Source of the DNA: Bacillus sp. FJAT-44742
GTDB taxonomy: Bacteria; Bacillota; Bacilli; Bacillales; Marinococcaceae
Reading direction: 5' to 3'
Length of the DNA: 64,000 nucleotides
Assembly: GCF_002797315.1 (NCBI RefSeq)
Contig: NZ_KZ454936.1
Span: forward strand, 1,053,133-1,117,132
Both the position numbers and the translations under genes were made by a program. Below, piece after piece: positions 55,544 through 64,000 of this stretch. The first letter of the stretch is position 1. Each line of letters starts with the position of its first letter. The notes beneath the pieces are model-generated. The model had not been told where the DNA came from. It saw only the letters and a list, made by a program, of their open reading frames with translations, and made no database searches.

Positions 55544-55922
55544 AACGTCTGTCCGCTCCTTTCGTTAAGCATGAATCTAGTAAAAAAGCTAAACCTCGAC
55601 AACTGCCTAGCTAATATATTACCAATTTATATAAAGAAATAGCAACAAAAAATAAGGTCACAACGCTGCCTGATTTTAAGGGAAAAGCATTTCGGTTAAG
55701 TACCAATTATCTCCACAATTAGCTGTGAATTAATCGTCTATTATTTGTATTATTTCTGTTTTATTGAAGTTAATAGCGAAATATAGAGCGTAAGGTATTA
55801 TTATGTCATGTGATGATGAAAATAACGCACTATATCTTTTTATATCTCTATTTATCATCGTGATATGATGTGTTACAATTTGTCTTGTAAAAATTTTTTG
55901 ATGATAGTAAGGAGGTTTTTTT
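55544..55922. other. Divergent intergenic region, 379 bases
   Basis: Lies between the divergent ggt and 55923 genes. AT-rich; TATGAT near 55862 and TACAAT near 55873 are possible -10 sequences for the + gene. No gene, no clear repeat. Confidence 0.4.
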
Positions 55923-56225
55923 ATGCTTGTAAATGTAAATTCAGAAACACGGCAATGGATCAGGAAAAATGGGGGAGCTGTCACATTAAGCCCGTTTCAG
56001 CCGTTTGGCCGTTCAAGCCGTTCTTTAATAGACGTAGAATTAAGCTTTGAAAAGCCAGTTGAAGCGGATGGATACCACCTAATTGAAGTGAAGGATATTC
56101 AAGTGTACGTGCATCCTTCTTTAGAAGTAAAAAAAGCCGCAGCAATTAAGATTAATGGGTATGGGCCATTCCGTCATCTGAGCGTAAGCGGATTCAAGCG
56201 GTTTAAAAAGAAGTCCGTTATATAG
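55923..56225 (+). CDS. Small conserved protein, paralogue of the gene at 47536
   Basis: 100 residues: QWIRKNGGAVTLSPFQPFG, IEVKDIQVYVHPSLEVKK and GYGPFRHLSVSGF, matching the 47536 protein over its length. No Cys. ATG 55923 with AGGAGG eight bases upstream. Stands alone, divergent from ggt. Its architecture resembles the CC/Se-motif family without the CC/Sec residues; uncertain. Confidence 0.75.
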   Translation: MLVNVNSETRQWIRKNGGAVTLSPFQPFGRSSRSLIDVELSFEKPVEADGYHLIEVKDIQVYVHPSLEVKKAAAIKINGYGPFRHLSVSGFKRFKKKSVI

Positions 56226-56329
56226 CATATAAGAAACTGCCGTTCAAATAATTAAAGATTCTACAACGGGTTTTTTGTTGAGAGACTAAATTAGGCGAAA
56301 GGTTTGATTTTCATTGGGTAGTAAAAATT

Positions 56330-56370
56330 AAAAGGCTGTTTTCGAAAAGATATTCGAAAACAGCCTTTTT
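56330..56370. terminator. Strong bidirectional terminator-like hairpin
   Basis: AAAAGGCTGTTTTCGAA...TTCGAAAACAGCCTTTTT, 17-base perfect arms, about 105 bases after gene 55923. Confidence 0.8.
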
Positions 56371-56506
56371 TATATTCCAGCAGGAAAACATAAAAAGTAC
56401 TAAAATGAGCTAAGGATTCTACTTTAAAAAAGGTTGCATCTTTCATACATACAACAGAAGCTAAATGGAATAATAGGGGAAACACGGGAAAGGACGGTGC
56501 GTTATA

Positions 56507-56764
56507 ATGAACATGGCTGATCTGCAAATTCTATTTCCATTTTTACCTTTTTTTATTTTTGCGGTATCTGTGTATGGTACAGCTAAGCTGAAAAGGTTTT
56601 ATATTATGCCGCTAGCAGTCTTAATTATATTTCCGATCGTAAGCAATATGTTGTTTCATACTATAAACCTTCCCTGGGTAATTTTTTACACAGGTCTGTC
56701 ACTGCTTGCTTCTTTTATCACCTGGTCTCTGCGTTACCGTTTCCAGCAAAAAGTCAGAACATGA
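56507..56764 (+). CDS. Small membrane protein, function unknown
   Basis: 85 residues, three hydrophobic segments (LFPFLPFFIFAVSVYGTA, FYIMPLAVLIIFPIVSNM and VIFYTGLSLLASFITWSL) and a basic end RYRFQQKVRT. ATG 56507 with GGACGGTG. Converges on another small membrane protein gene. Not recognised. Confidence 0.68.
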   Translation: MNMADLQILFPFLPFFIFAVSVYGTAKLKRFYIMPLAVLIIFPIVSNMLFHTINLPWVIFYTGLSLLASFITWSLRYRFQQKVRT

Positions 56765-56786
56765 GCGAAGCACAAAGACGATTGCC

Positions 56787-57050
56787 TTAGGCAATCGTTA
56801 GTTTATGGAAGATATAATAAATGCATACGAGTAGAAAAACAGCTGACAGAATAGAAAGAATGAGCGGAATATAGTTATTTTCAAGGGTACCTTGTCTTTT
56901 GCTCTTCCATAAATACAAGTAAAATAATATAAAAAACAAAGCAGCTCCAAAGGAAAAGAAAATTTCAAAATACCGTAAATCTGAAGTAACGAAGACGGAA
57001 ATAAAAAATAAACCCATTCCAATGATAAATAGAATGTGATAATTTTTCAT
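56787..57050 (-). CDS. Small membrane protein, function unknown
   Basis: 87 residues, three hydrophobic segments (ILFIIGMGLFFISVFVTS, IFFSFGAALFFILFYLYLW and IPLILSILSAVFLLVCIYYIF). ATG 57050 with AAAGGGTG; GTG 57059 is in frame but overlaps it. A short palindrome ACGATTGCCT/AGGCAATCGT (56778-56798) covers its 3' end. Not recognised. Confidence 0.68.
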   Translation of the reverse strand: MKNYHILFIIGMGLFFISVFVTSDLRYFEIFFSFGAALFFILFYLYLWKSKRQGTLENNYIPLILSILSAVFLLVCIYYIFHKLTIA

Positions 57051-57183
57051 AATTAACACCCTTTTCGATCAACTCACACTTTCAGTCAACCAGGAAACTT
57101 TTCTCATGTTTTGAGAAAGGTTTTTTTCTTATTCCCTTTGTCTTAAGATTTAAACCCACACCTTGTACGATATGTTAAAATGA

Positions 57184-57195
57184 GAACGAACGTTC
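57184..57195. promoter_or_regulatory. Candidate LexA (SOS) box upstream of addBA
   Basis: GAACGAACGTTC fits the GAAC-N4-GTTC core of the Gram-positive LexA box, in the only intergenic space before addB, with TATGAT (57203-57208) just downstream as possible -10. Confidence 0.6.
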
Positions 57196-57278
57196 TTTAC
57201 GATATGATAATTTTGTTAATTATAAATTGAAGTGAACAGAGATAACGATTATAAAGATCATGAAAAAGGAGGAAAAGT

Positions 57279-60200
57279 ATGGGGGTATCGTTTTATTTGG
57301 GTCGTTCCGGTAGTGGGAAGTCAACAGCTATTTTACAGGAGATTCAGCAAAAATTAGCGGAAGAACCAGCCGGGCGGCCAATTATTTATTTAGTACCTGA
57401 CCAAATGACTTTCCAGTCAGAGTATCAGTTAGTGAAATCTGCAGGAGGAATGGTTAGAGCACAAGTGTTCAGCTTTTCCCGCCTTGCATGGAGAGTTCTT
57501 CAGGAAACAGGGGGGGCAGCAAGGTATCACCTGGAACAAACAGGTATACATATGCTGCTCCGCAAGATTGTTGAGCGAGAAAAAGAAAGATTTTCTATTT
57601 TTACTAAATCAACAGAAACAAGCGGCTTTATAGAACAACTAGAGCAGATGGTGGCTGAATGTAAAAGATATGCGGTGACTCCCGAAGCTCTTGTGGAGAA
57701 GAAGAGGGAGCTGGAAGCAAAGGAAAACGTGACTCCCCAGGAACGAGTACTGATTGATAAGCTGGATGATGTCAGTGTCATTTTTAAACGAATGGAAGAA
57801 GAGCTGGCCGGAGCCTACGTGGGCACAGAGGATTACTTGCAGCTCTTAACTGAAAAAATCCAGGATTCTTCGTTTGTAGAAAATGCGGAAGTGTATATCG
57901 ACGGTTTTCACAGTTTTACTCCCCAAGAACTGGCAGTGCTTGATAAGTTAATGGCTAAGGCCTCAAATGTTACGATTGCTCTTACCCTTGATAAACCATA
58001 TGACATAGAAGCTCCCCATGAGCTTGATTTATTTCATATGACGGCTCAAACCTATCAAACGTTACGTCAGCTGTGCAAAGAAACAAGCTGTGAAGTGGAG
58101 GATGTGGTTACATTTGAGAGTGGGCAGCGTTTCAGGGAAAGCTGCCTTGCTCATTTAGAGAATTCTTATGAGGCAAGACCTCTGTCACCTGCTTCATGTG
58201 GGGATGCCGTCCATATTTTTTCTGCCGTTCACCGCCGTGCGGAAGTAGAGGGAGTAGCGAGGGAAGTTCTTCGCCTTGTCAGGGAAGAAGGATACCGGTA
58301 TCAGGATATAGCGATATTGCTGAGAAACATAAATGAATATGGAGATCTTCTAGATACTGTTTTCACAGATTATGAGATTCCTTTATTTATGGATCAGAAA
58401 AGATCTATGCTCAATCACCCGGTAATTGAGCTTATTCGTTCAAGTCTTGAAGTGATCCAAGGGAATTGGCGTTATGAAGCGGTCTTCAGGTGTTTCAAAA
58501 CCGATCTTCTCTTTCCATATGATGCCGGGAAACAAGAGATGAGAGAAGAGGTAGATGAACTGGAAAATTATGTCCTTGCTTATGGAATACAAGGTAAGCG
58601 CTGGCGTGAAAACGAACCGTGGACATACAGCCGTTTTCGTACTCTCGCAGAAGGTGAATTTGTTAAAACAGATAAAGAACAAGAATTTGAAAATCAGATA
58701 AATCGTCTACGAAGAGAGCTGACTGTACCTTTATTAAAGCTGGAACGGAAAATAAAAAAGGCAGAGACTATAGAAGAAAAGTGCACAGCACTTTACTTGT
58801 TCCTTGAGGAGTTGGAAGTTCCCAAAAAGCTTGAGAAGATGAGAGATGAGGCGGCTCAGGCAGGGGATCTTGCCTACTCTCGTGAGCATGACCAGGTGTG
58901 GGGGGCTGTGATTGACCTTCTCGACCAGATGGTGGAAATGGCGGGAAATGAAAGGTTATCTTTCAAAATGTTTCAAAGCATGCTCGATTCAGGAGCAGAA
59001 AGTATGCGATTTGCACTTGTACCCCCAGCGATGGACCAGGTGATCGTTGCTGACATGGAACGCTCTCGTCTATCTCAAATTAAATGCACATTTATAATGA
59101 ATGTAAACGATGGGGTCATACCTGCCCGTCCTGATGAAGATGGCCTCATTAATGATGAGGAGAGAGGGTGGCTGGAAAGTACAGGGATGGAGCTTGCTCC
59201 AGGAAGTACAAGGCAGCTGCTTGATGAGCAATTTTTAAGTTACCTGGCACAGGCTACTCCTTCGGAGAAGCTTTATTACTCATACCCTATGGCTGATGAG
59301 GAGGGGCGCGCCCTTCAGCCTTCCATGTTAATTAAACGTGTAAAAGAGCTGTTTCCTGACGTGGAGGAAACTCTGCTAATGAACGATCCCCATGAAGAAG
59401 AGGAAGATCAGCAGTTAGCTTTTATTAGTAATCCGGGAAAAACTCTCTCTTATTTAACAACCCAAATGCAGGCCTGGAAAAAAGGCTACCCAATGGCTCC
59501 GTTTTGGTGGGATATTTACAATTGGTATACAGAAATTCCTCATTGGCGTATGCGAGCCGGCATTACCTTATCAAGCTTATTTTATCAAAATACAACTCGA
59601 ATACTTGATAGAAAGACAAGCATGGAATTGTATGGACAAAACATTAAAACGAGTGTATCGAGAATGGAGCAGCATCAATCTTGCGCTTTTTCACAATTTG
59701 TATCCTACGGACTTTCTCTCAAAGAGAGAGATACGTACCGGCTTGAAGCCCCTGATGTAGGCCAGCTGTTTCATGCTGCTTTAAAGCAAGTGGCAGATCA
59801 TCTTCGTTTGAGAAATAAAGACTGGGCTGCTCTTTCAAAGGAAGAGAGTCGTAATCTTGCCAAGGAAGTTGTCAATGAGCTTGCTCCGAAAATTCAGCGG
59901 GAAATTCTTCTAAGCTCTAACCGTCATTATTATTTAAAGGAAAAGCTTGAAGAAGTGGTTTCAAGAGCTTCCATTGTTCTTAGCGAACAGTCAAAGATCT
60001 CTGGTTTTTCTCCTGTTGGCCTGGAAGTAGGGTTTGGTCCAGGGGAAGAGCTTCCTCCTCTTCGATTTTCACTTGATAATGGAGCAAAGATGGAAGTTGT
60101 CGGACGTATTGACCGAGTGGACAAAACAAGTGGAGAAGATGGACTGCTTCTTCGTATCATTGATTATAAATCGAGCCAGAAAGATATCAGCCTGACTGAT

Positions 60201-60782
60201 GTATACTTTGGCCTGGCTCTGCAAATGTTGATTTATCTTGATGTGGTCATCTCATTTTCAGAAGAGTGGCTTGGCAAAAAAGCTGATCCGGCTGGTGTTT
60301 TGTACTTCCACGTTCATAATCCTATCGTTCAGGCAACGCAGACAATGAGCATGGAAGAAATTGAACGAGAACTCTTCAAGAAGTTTAAGATGAAAGGCCT
60401 CTTAACAGCTGATGAACATGCTATCAGAGAAATGGATAAGACTCTTGAAAGCGGACATTCACAAATCATACCGGTAGGCTTGAAGAAAAATGGAGGATTT
60501 TATTCTAACTCTTCCATTATTGATCCAGATGATTATGAGTATTTAAGAACGTTTCTCCGTAAACAGGTAAAGGAAATTGGTGAGTCGATTACAAGTGGGC
60601 ACGTAGAGATAAATCCTTTTAAAGTAAAGCAAAATACTTCCTGTACATTTTGTTCATATAAATCGGTCTGCCAATTCGATCCTGCTATGGAGACAAATGA
60701 CTTTAGGCCCCTTGCTCAGTATAAAGAAGATAAACTCCTTGAAATGATTCGGAAGAAAGGCGGTGACAATGATGAAAGTTAG
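57279..60782 (+). CDS. addB: ATP-dependent helicase/nuclease subunit B (AddB)
   Basis: 1167 residues, full length. Walker A-like GRSGSGKS at residues 8-15. The C-terminal nuclease has VVGRIDRVD and IIDYKSSQK with catalytic Asp/Lys. The 4Fe-4S cysteines are in QHQSCAFSQF and TSCTFCSYKSVCQF. Acts with AddA in double-strand-break repair, degrading ends until Chi. AAGGAGG before ATG 57279. Overlaps addA by 14 bases. Confidence 0.97.
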   Translation: MGVSFYLGRSGSGKSTAILQEIQQKLAEEPAGRPIIYLVPDQMTFQSEYQLVKSAGGMVRAQVFSFSRLAWRVLQETGGAARYHLEQTGIHMLLRKIVEREKERFSIFTKSTETSGFIEQLEQMVAECKRYAVTPEALVEKKRELEAKENVTPQERVLIDKLDDVSVIFKRMEEELAGAYVGTEDYLQLLTEKIQDSSFVENAEVYIDGFHSFTPQELAVLDKLMAKASNVTIALTLDKPYDIEAPHELDLFHMTAQTYQTLRQLCKETSCEVEDVVTFESGQRFRESCLAHLENSYEARPLSPASCGDAVHIFSAVHRRAEVEGVAREVLRLVREEGYRYQDIAILLRNINEYGDLLDTVFTDYEIPLFMDQKRSMLNHPVIELIRSSLEVIQGNWRYEAVFRCFKTDLLFPYDAGKQEMREEVDELENYVLAYGIQGKRWRENEPWTYSRFRTLAEGEFVKTDKEQEFENQINRLRRELTVPLLKLERKIKKAETIEEKCTALYLFLEELEVPKKLEKMRDEAAQAGDLAYSREHDQVWGAVIDLLDQMVEMAGNERLSFKMFQSMLDSGAESMRFALVPPAMDQVIVADMERSRLSQIKCTFIMNVNDGVIPARPDEDGLINDEERGWLESTGMELAPGSTRQLLDEQFLSYLAQATPSEKLYYSYPMADEEGRALQPSMLIKRVKELFPDVEETLLMNDPHEEEEDQQLAFISNPGKTLSYLTTQMQAWKKGYPMAPFWWDIYNWYTEIPHWRMRAGITLSSLFYQNTTRILDRKTSMELYGQNIKTSVSRMEQHQSCAFSQFVSYGLSLKERDTYRLEAPDVGQLFHAALKQVADHLRLRNKDWAALSKEESRNLAKEVVNELAPKIQREILLSSNRHYYLKEKLEEVVSRASIVLSEQSKISGFSPVGLEVGFGPGEELPPLRFSLDNGAKMEVVGRIDRVDKTSGEDGLLLRIIDYKSSQKDISLTDVYFGLALQMLIYLDVVISFSEEWLGKKADPAGVLYFHVHNPIVQATQTMSMEEIERELFKKFKMKGLLTADEHAIREMDKTLESGHSQIIPVGLKKNGGFYSNSSIIDPDDYEYLRTFLRKQVKEIGESITSGHVEINPFKVKQNTSCTFCSYKSVCQFDPAMETNDFRPLAQYKEDKLLEMIRKKGGDNDES

Positions 60783-63700
60783 ACCAAAGCCAAAGGATGC
60801 CGTATGGACCGATGAACAATGGCAGGCTATAGATGCGAAAGGAAACAATATATTGGTGGCTGCAGCTGCCGGCAGTGGAAAAACAGCGGTACTGGTAGAG
60901 AGAATTATCAGGAAGATTGTTGACCCGGATGATGAGGCAGAAGTTGATCGGTTATTAATTGTGACATTTACAAATGCAGCGGCAGCGGAAATGCGAAACA
61001 GGATCGGGGAAGCGATTAATAAGGAAATCCAGAAGCAGCCCGGTTCCCTTCATCTTAGACGCCAGCTTTCTCTATTAAACCGGGCTCATATTTCAACTCT
61101 CCACTCTTTTTGTATGAACGTAATAAGAAAGTATTACTATAAAGTGAATATCGATCCAAAGTTTCGCATACTCGATGACACTGAAGGAGAGCTGATGAGA
61201 GAAGAAATCATTGAGGATATCTTTGAAGAGGAGTACGGAATAGAAGGTAACTCTAGTTTTTATAACCTGGTTGATATGTACAGCGGAGACCGAAGTGATG
61301 ATGCTCTTCGCAGCCTGGTTAGAAGGTTATATGACTTTTCCAGATCCCATCCTTCTCCTGAATACTGGCTGGACCAAATGGCTGCACGCTATGATATCTC
61401 AGATGCTGAGCGGGTAGAAGACCTCCCCTGGACTCCTGAATTGCTTCAAGATATCCAATCGCAGCTGAGGGGAGCTCAAAGCTGGATTGAAAAAGCATTG
61501 CAAGTGACACATGAACCTGGAGGGCCCCATCCATATGGTGAAAATCTTTCAGAGGACCTGGAAAAGATTTCATTACTTTTGCAGGCAGACAACTGGGCTG
61601 AACTTTATGATAAATTTCAAACATTTACTTATGGAAAGCTCAAGACAATCCGGAAAACAGAAGGAGTACTTGATGATTTGAAGGAACAAGCCAAAAGTTT
61701 GCGGGAGCGGGCAAAAAAACAGACCCAGGAATTAAAGGAAGGGTTGTTTAGCCGTCCACCTGAGGTGTTTCTCAAAGACGTAAAGACTATGGCTCCTTCC
61801 ATTAGGTATCTCGTGAAGCTTGTAAAAGAATTTTCAAGCCGTTATCAAGAGGCCAAGCGGGAAAAAGCCCTGGTTGATTTTTCAGATCTTGAGCATATCT
61901 GTCTTACTATTTTAACTCAAGGATTTGGAGAAAATGGGACACGACTGCCTTCTGAAGCAGCAAAGGAATACCAGGATTATTTCGTAGAAGTAATGGTGGA
62001 TGAATACCAGGATACAAATCTCGTTCAGGAAACCATTCTTTCACTTCTTTCTAAAGGAGATAACAGATTTATGGTCGGGGACGTTAAACAGAGTATTTAT
62101 CGATTCCGACTGGCCGAACCGGGTTTATTCCTGCAAAAATATAAAAAATACCAGGAAGAAGATAATACTGACGGATGGAGAATCGACTTGGCAAAGAACT
62201 TTCGCAGCCGCTCGGAAGTTCTCGATGCAACCAACTTTTTGTTTCGGCAGGTTATGGATGAAAGAGTAGGAGAGATTTCTTACGATCAAGCAGCCGAGCT
62301 CCGCCTTGGTAACACAAGTTACCCTCAAAGCGCTGGCTTTGAAGCAGAGCTTGCAGTGATAAATAAAGGGGATCCAATCGAATCCAGCCGAAACGAAAAT
62401 GAGTTGATAGAGTTAGAAGAGGAACTGGAAACCGCACAGCTTGAAGCAAGGTTGATAGCGCGCAAAATCAAAGGTCTTGTGGAATCAGGTCAGGAAGTTT
62501 TCGATAAAGACAGTAAAGCGATGAGAAAAATAAGATACCGGGATGTTGTAATCTTAATGCGTTCCATGCCTTGGGCTGCAACGATGATGGAAGAATTTAA
62601 AAAGGAAAACATTCCTGTATACGCAGAGCTTAGTACTGGATACTTTGAGGCTGTGGAAGTCGCTGTTATGATGTCTCTCTTAAAAGTGATAGATAACCCT
62701 TATCAGGATATTCCTCTTGCATCCGTTTTACGTTCACCGATCATTGGCCTGGATGAAGAAGAGCTTGCCCAAATAAGAATAAAGGATCGAAAAAGTTCCT
62801 ATTATGAGGCTCTGAAAATAGCATCCATAGAGATGGAAGATGAAGCTCTAAAAGACCGTGTCACCTTCTTTTTAGAACGTCTTAATCATTGGCGGACCAG
62901 TGCCCGGTGCGGATCCCTCTCAGAGTTAATCTGGGATTTATACAGAGAAACCGGGTACTATGATTTTGTCGGCGGACTGACAGGAGGAAAACAAAGACAG
63001 GCAAATCTAAGAGCTTTATATGATAGGGCGCGAGCCTATGAGGAAACCTCTTTTCGAGGACTCTTTCGATTCCTTAGGTTTATTGAACGAATGCAGGAAC
63101 GAGGGGATGATCTTGGTGCCGCCCGCGCATTGGGAGAGCAGGAGGATGTGGTGCGTATTATGACAGTCCATAAAAGTAAAGGGCTGGAATTCCCGGTCGT
63201 TTTCTTTGCCGGTATGAACAAGCAGTTTAATATGCAGGATGTCCGGGGCACCGTTATGCTTCATAAAGAACTTGGATTAGGATCGAAATTTATTGACTCT
63301 GCATTAAGAGTATCCTATCCTACTCTTCCTCAGCTTGCCATCAAAAGCCGGATGAAATTAGAAAGTATCGCGGAGGAAATGAGAGTCTTATATGTTGCTT
63401 TAACAAGAGCAAAAGAAAAGCTTTATCTTGTAGGAACGGTAAAAGATGCAGAAAAATCTCTTCAAAAATGGCAGGAGCATGTATCGATCGAGGATTGGCT
63501 GCTTCCAGCAGCAGAACGGGCAAAAAGCAGTTCTTACCTGGATTGGATTGGGCCGGCTGTACTCAGACACTCAGCAGGCACAGATCTAAGAGGAGAAGAA
63601 AACGCAAAGGTTCTCGAAAGCGTTGAAAATGACCCTAGTAGATGGAAAATCGAAATTAAACAGCAAGAAGAGCTTCAGCAATTGCCAGAGAAAAAGGAAA

Positions 63701-64000
63701 CAGCTGCTTCTCTTCTTGAAAACAAGGTGAAAAGACTAGACCCCGTAGAAGAATCTTCTCCCTATCAGGAAGTGGTCCGCTTCCGTCTAGAATGGGATTA
63801 TCCATTTCAGTCAGCCTCGGTTCACCGATCGAAACAGACAGTGAGTGAAATCAAACATGATATAGATGATGAGTACAGTGACCGGGAATTTATCGGGCAT
63901 TTTAAATCGGAGGCTGCCGAACGTCCCCGCTTTATGCAGAGATCCCGGTTAACACCGGCTGAACGTGGAACCGCAATTCATGCTGTAATGCAGCACGTTC
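60769..64000 (+). CDS. addA: ATP-dependent helicase/nuclease subunit A (AddA), partial
   Basis: 1077 codons to the right edge. UvrD-type helicase: Walker A AAAAGSGKT (31-39), LIVTFTNAAAAEMRNRI, DFSDLEHIC, VMVDEYQDTN (Walker B), FMVGDVKQSIYRFR, VRIMTVHKSKGLEFPVVF and LYVALTRAKEKLY. The C-terminal nuclease begins just before the edge (ERGTAIHAVMQH). ATG 60769 and 60772 are both in frame, SD AAGGCGGTG. Overlap with addB implies coupling. Confidence 0.97.
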   Translation, partial: MMKVRPKPKDAVWTDEQWQAIDAKGNNILVAAAAGSGKTAVLVERIIRKIVDPDDEAEVDRLLIVTFTNAAAAEMRNRIGEAINKEIQKQPGSLHLRRQLSLLNRAHISTLHSFCMNVIRKYYYKVNIDPKFRILDDTEGELMREEIIEDIFEEEYGIEGNSSFYNLVDMYSGDRSDDALRSLVRRLYDFSRSHPSPEYWLDQMAARYDISDAERVEDLPWTPELLQDIQSQLRGAQSWIEKALQVTHEPGGPHPYGENLSEDLEKISLLLQADNWAELYDKFQTFTYGKLKTIRKTEGVLDDLKEQAKSLRERAKKQTQELKEGLFSRPPEVFLKDVKTMAPSIRYLVKLVKEFSSRYQEAKREKALVDFSDLEHICLTILTQGFGENGTRLPSEAAKEYQDYFVEVMVDEYQDTNLVQETILSLLSKGDNRFMVGDVKQSIYRFRLAEPGLFLQKYKKYQEEDNTDGWRIDLAKNFRSRSEVLDATNFLFRQVMDERVGEISYDQAAELRLGNTSYPQSAGFEAELAVINKGDPIESSRNENELIELEEELETAQLEARLIARKIKGLVESGQEVFDKDSKAMRKIRYRDVVILMRSMPWAATMMEEFKKENIPVYAELSTGYFEAVEVAVMMSLLKVIDNPYQDIPLASVLRSPIIGLDEEELAQIRIKDRKSSYYEALKIASIEMEDEALKDRVTFFLERLNHWRTSARCGSLSELIWDLYRETGYYDFVGGLTGGKQRQANLRALYDRARAYEETSFRGLFRFLRFIERMQERGDDLGAARALGEQEDVVRIMTVHKSKGLEFPVVFFAGMNKQFNMQDVRGTVMLHKELGLGSKFIDSALRVSYPTLPQLAIKSRMKLESIAEEMRVLYVALTRAKEKLYLVGTVKDAEKSLQKWQEHVSIEDWLLPAAERAKSSSYLDWIGPAVLRHSAGTDLRGEENAKVLESVENDPSRWKIEIKQQEELQQLPEKKETAASLLENKVKRLDPVEESSPYQEVVRFRLEWDYPFQSASVHRSKQTVSEIKHDIDDEYSDREFIGHFKSEAAERPRFMQRSRLTPAERGTAIHAVMQHV

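Overview
The window comes from a low-GC Gram-positive endospore former of the Bacillaceae, probably salt- or alkali-tolerant. The gene content points there: addB/addA, ndoAI/ndoA, odhAB, kamA with yokU, pgsBCA, a spore-type manganese catalase, a YhcN/YlaJ-like lipoprotein, YidD and a lysine riboswitch in front of dapA. SD sequences are strong and GTG/TTG starts are common. No rRNA, tRNA or CRISPR array was seen.

Layout. 1-7431: a PucR-type regulator (cut by the left edge) diverges from a five-gene operon encoding a Cys/Met-type PLP enzyme, an M20 deacetylase, a homoserine-dehydrogenase-like protein, an aldehyde dehydrogenase and an M24 protein that looks like ectoine hydrolase DoeA/EutD. This reads as an ectoine-to-aspartate route with non-standard middle enzymes. 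7.5-10.6 kb: two transporters, yidD and a small YfhE-like gene. 10.8-12.5 kb: a dead IS1182-type element carrying a palindromic repeat. 12.5-13.8 kb: dapA behind a lysine riboswitch. 14-23.5 kb: lipoproteins, the EndoAI/EndoA toxin-antitoxin pair, a DUF523-DUF1722 protein, nitroreductase, polysaccharide deacetylase, an exported esterase, an SDR and two unknown genes.

23.8-30.4 kb: YjiH transporter, DUF2642 protein, Mn catalase, and a YeeE/YedE (TsuA-like) transporter with one in-frame TGA exactly where a conserved Cys is expected, followed by a SECIS-like hairpin. This is the most striking single observation; it is divergent from a Cys-rich YkgJ-like protein. 31-35.2 kb: odhAB. 35.5-41.1 kb: a beta-lysine cluster (ablB, kamA/ablA, yokU, class III aminotransferase, two CoA-transferase subunits). 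41.6-50.2 kb: HAD hydrolase, class D sortase, Mn pyrophosphatase, a lone RsbR-like STAS protein, DUF2071, a macro-domain pseudogene, small unknowns and cstA.

50.2-55.5 kb (minus strand): a poly-gamma-glutamate locus, pgsB-pgsC-pgsA preceded by ggt/capD and a 54-codon pgsE-like gene, with a terminator separating the two parts. 55.9-64 kb: a paralogue of the small protein at 47.5 kb, two small membrane proteins, then addB and addA (cut by the right edge) under a likely LexA box.

Several systems share an osmotic or envelope theme: ectoine use, N-acetyl-beta-lysine synthesis and poly-glutamate. All functions are inferred from sequence recognition by eye; no search was run.
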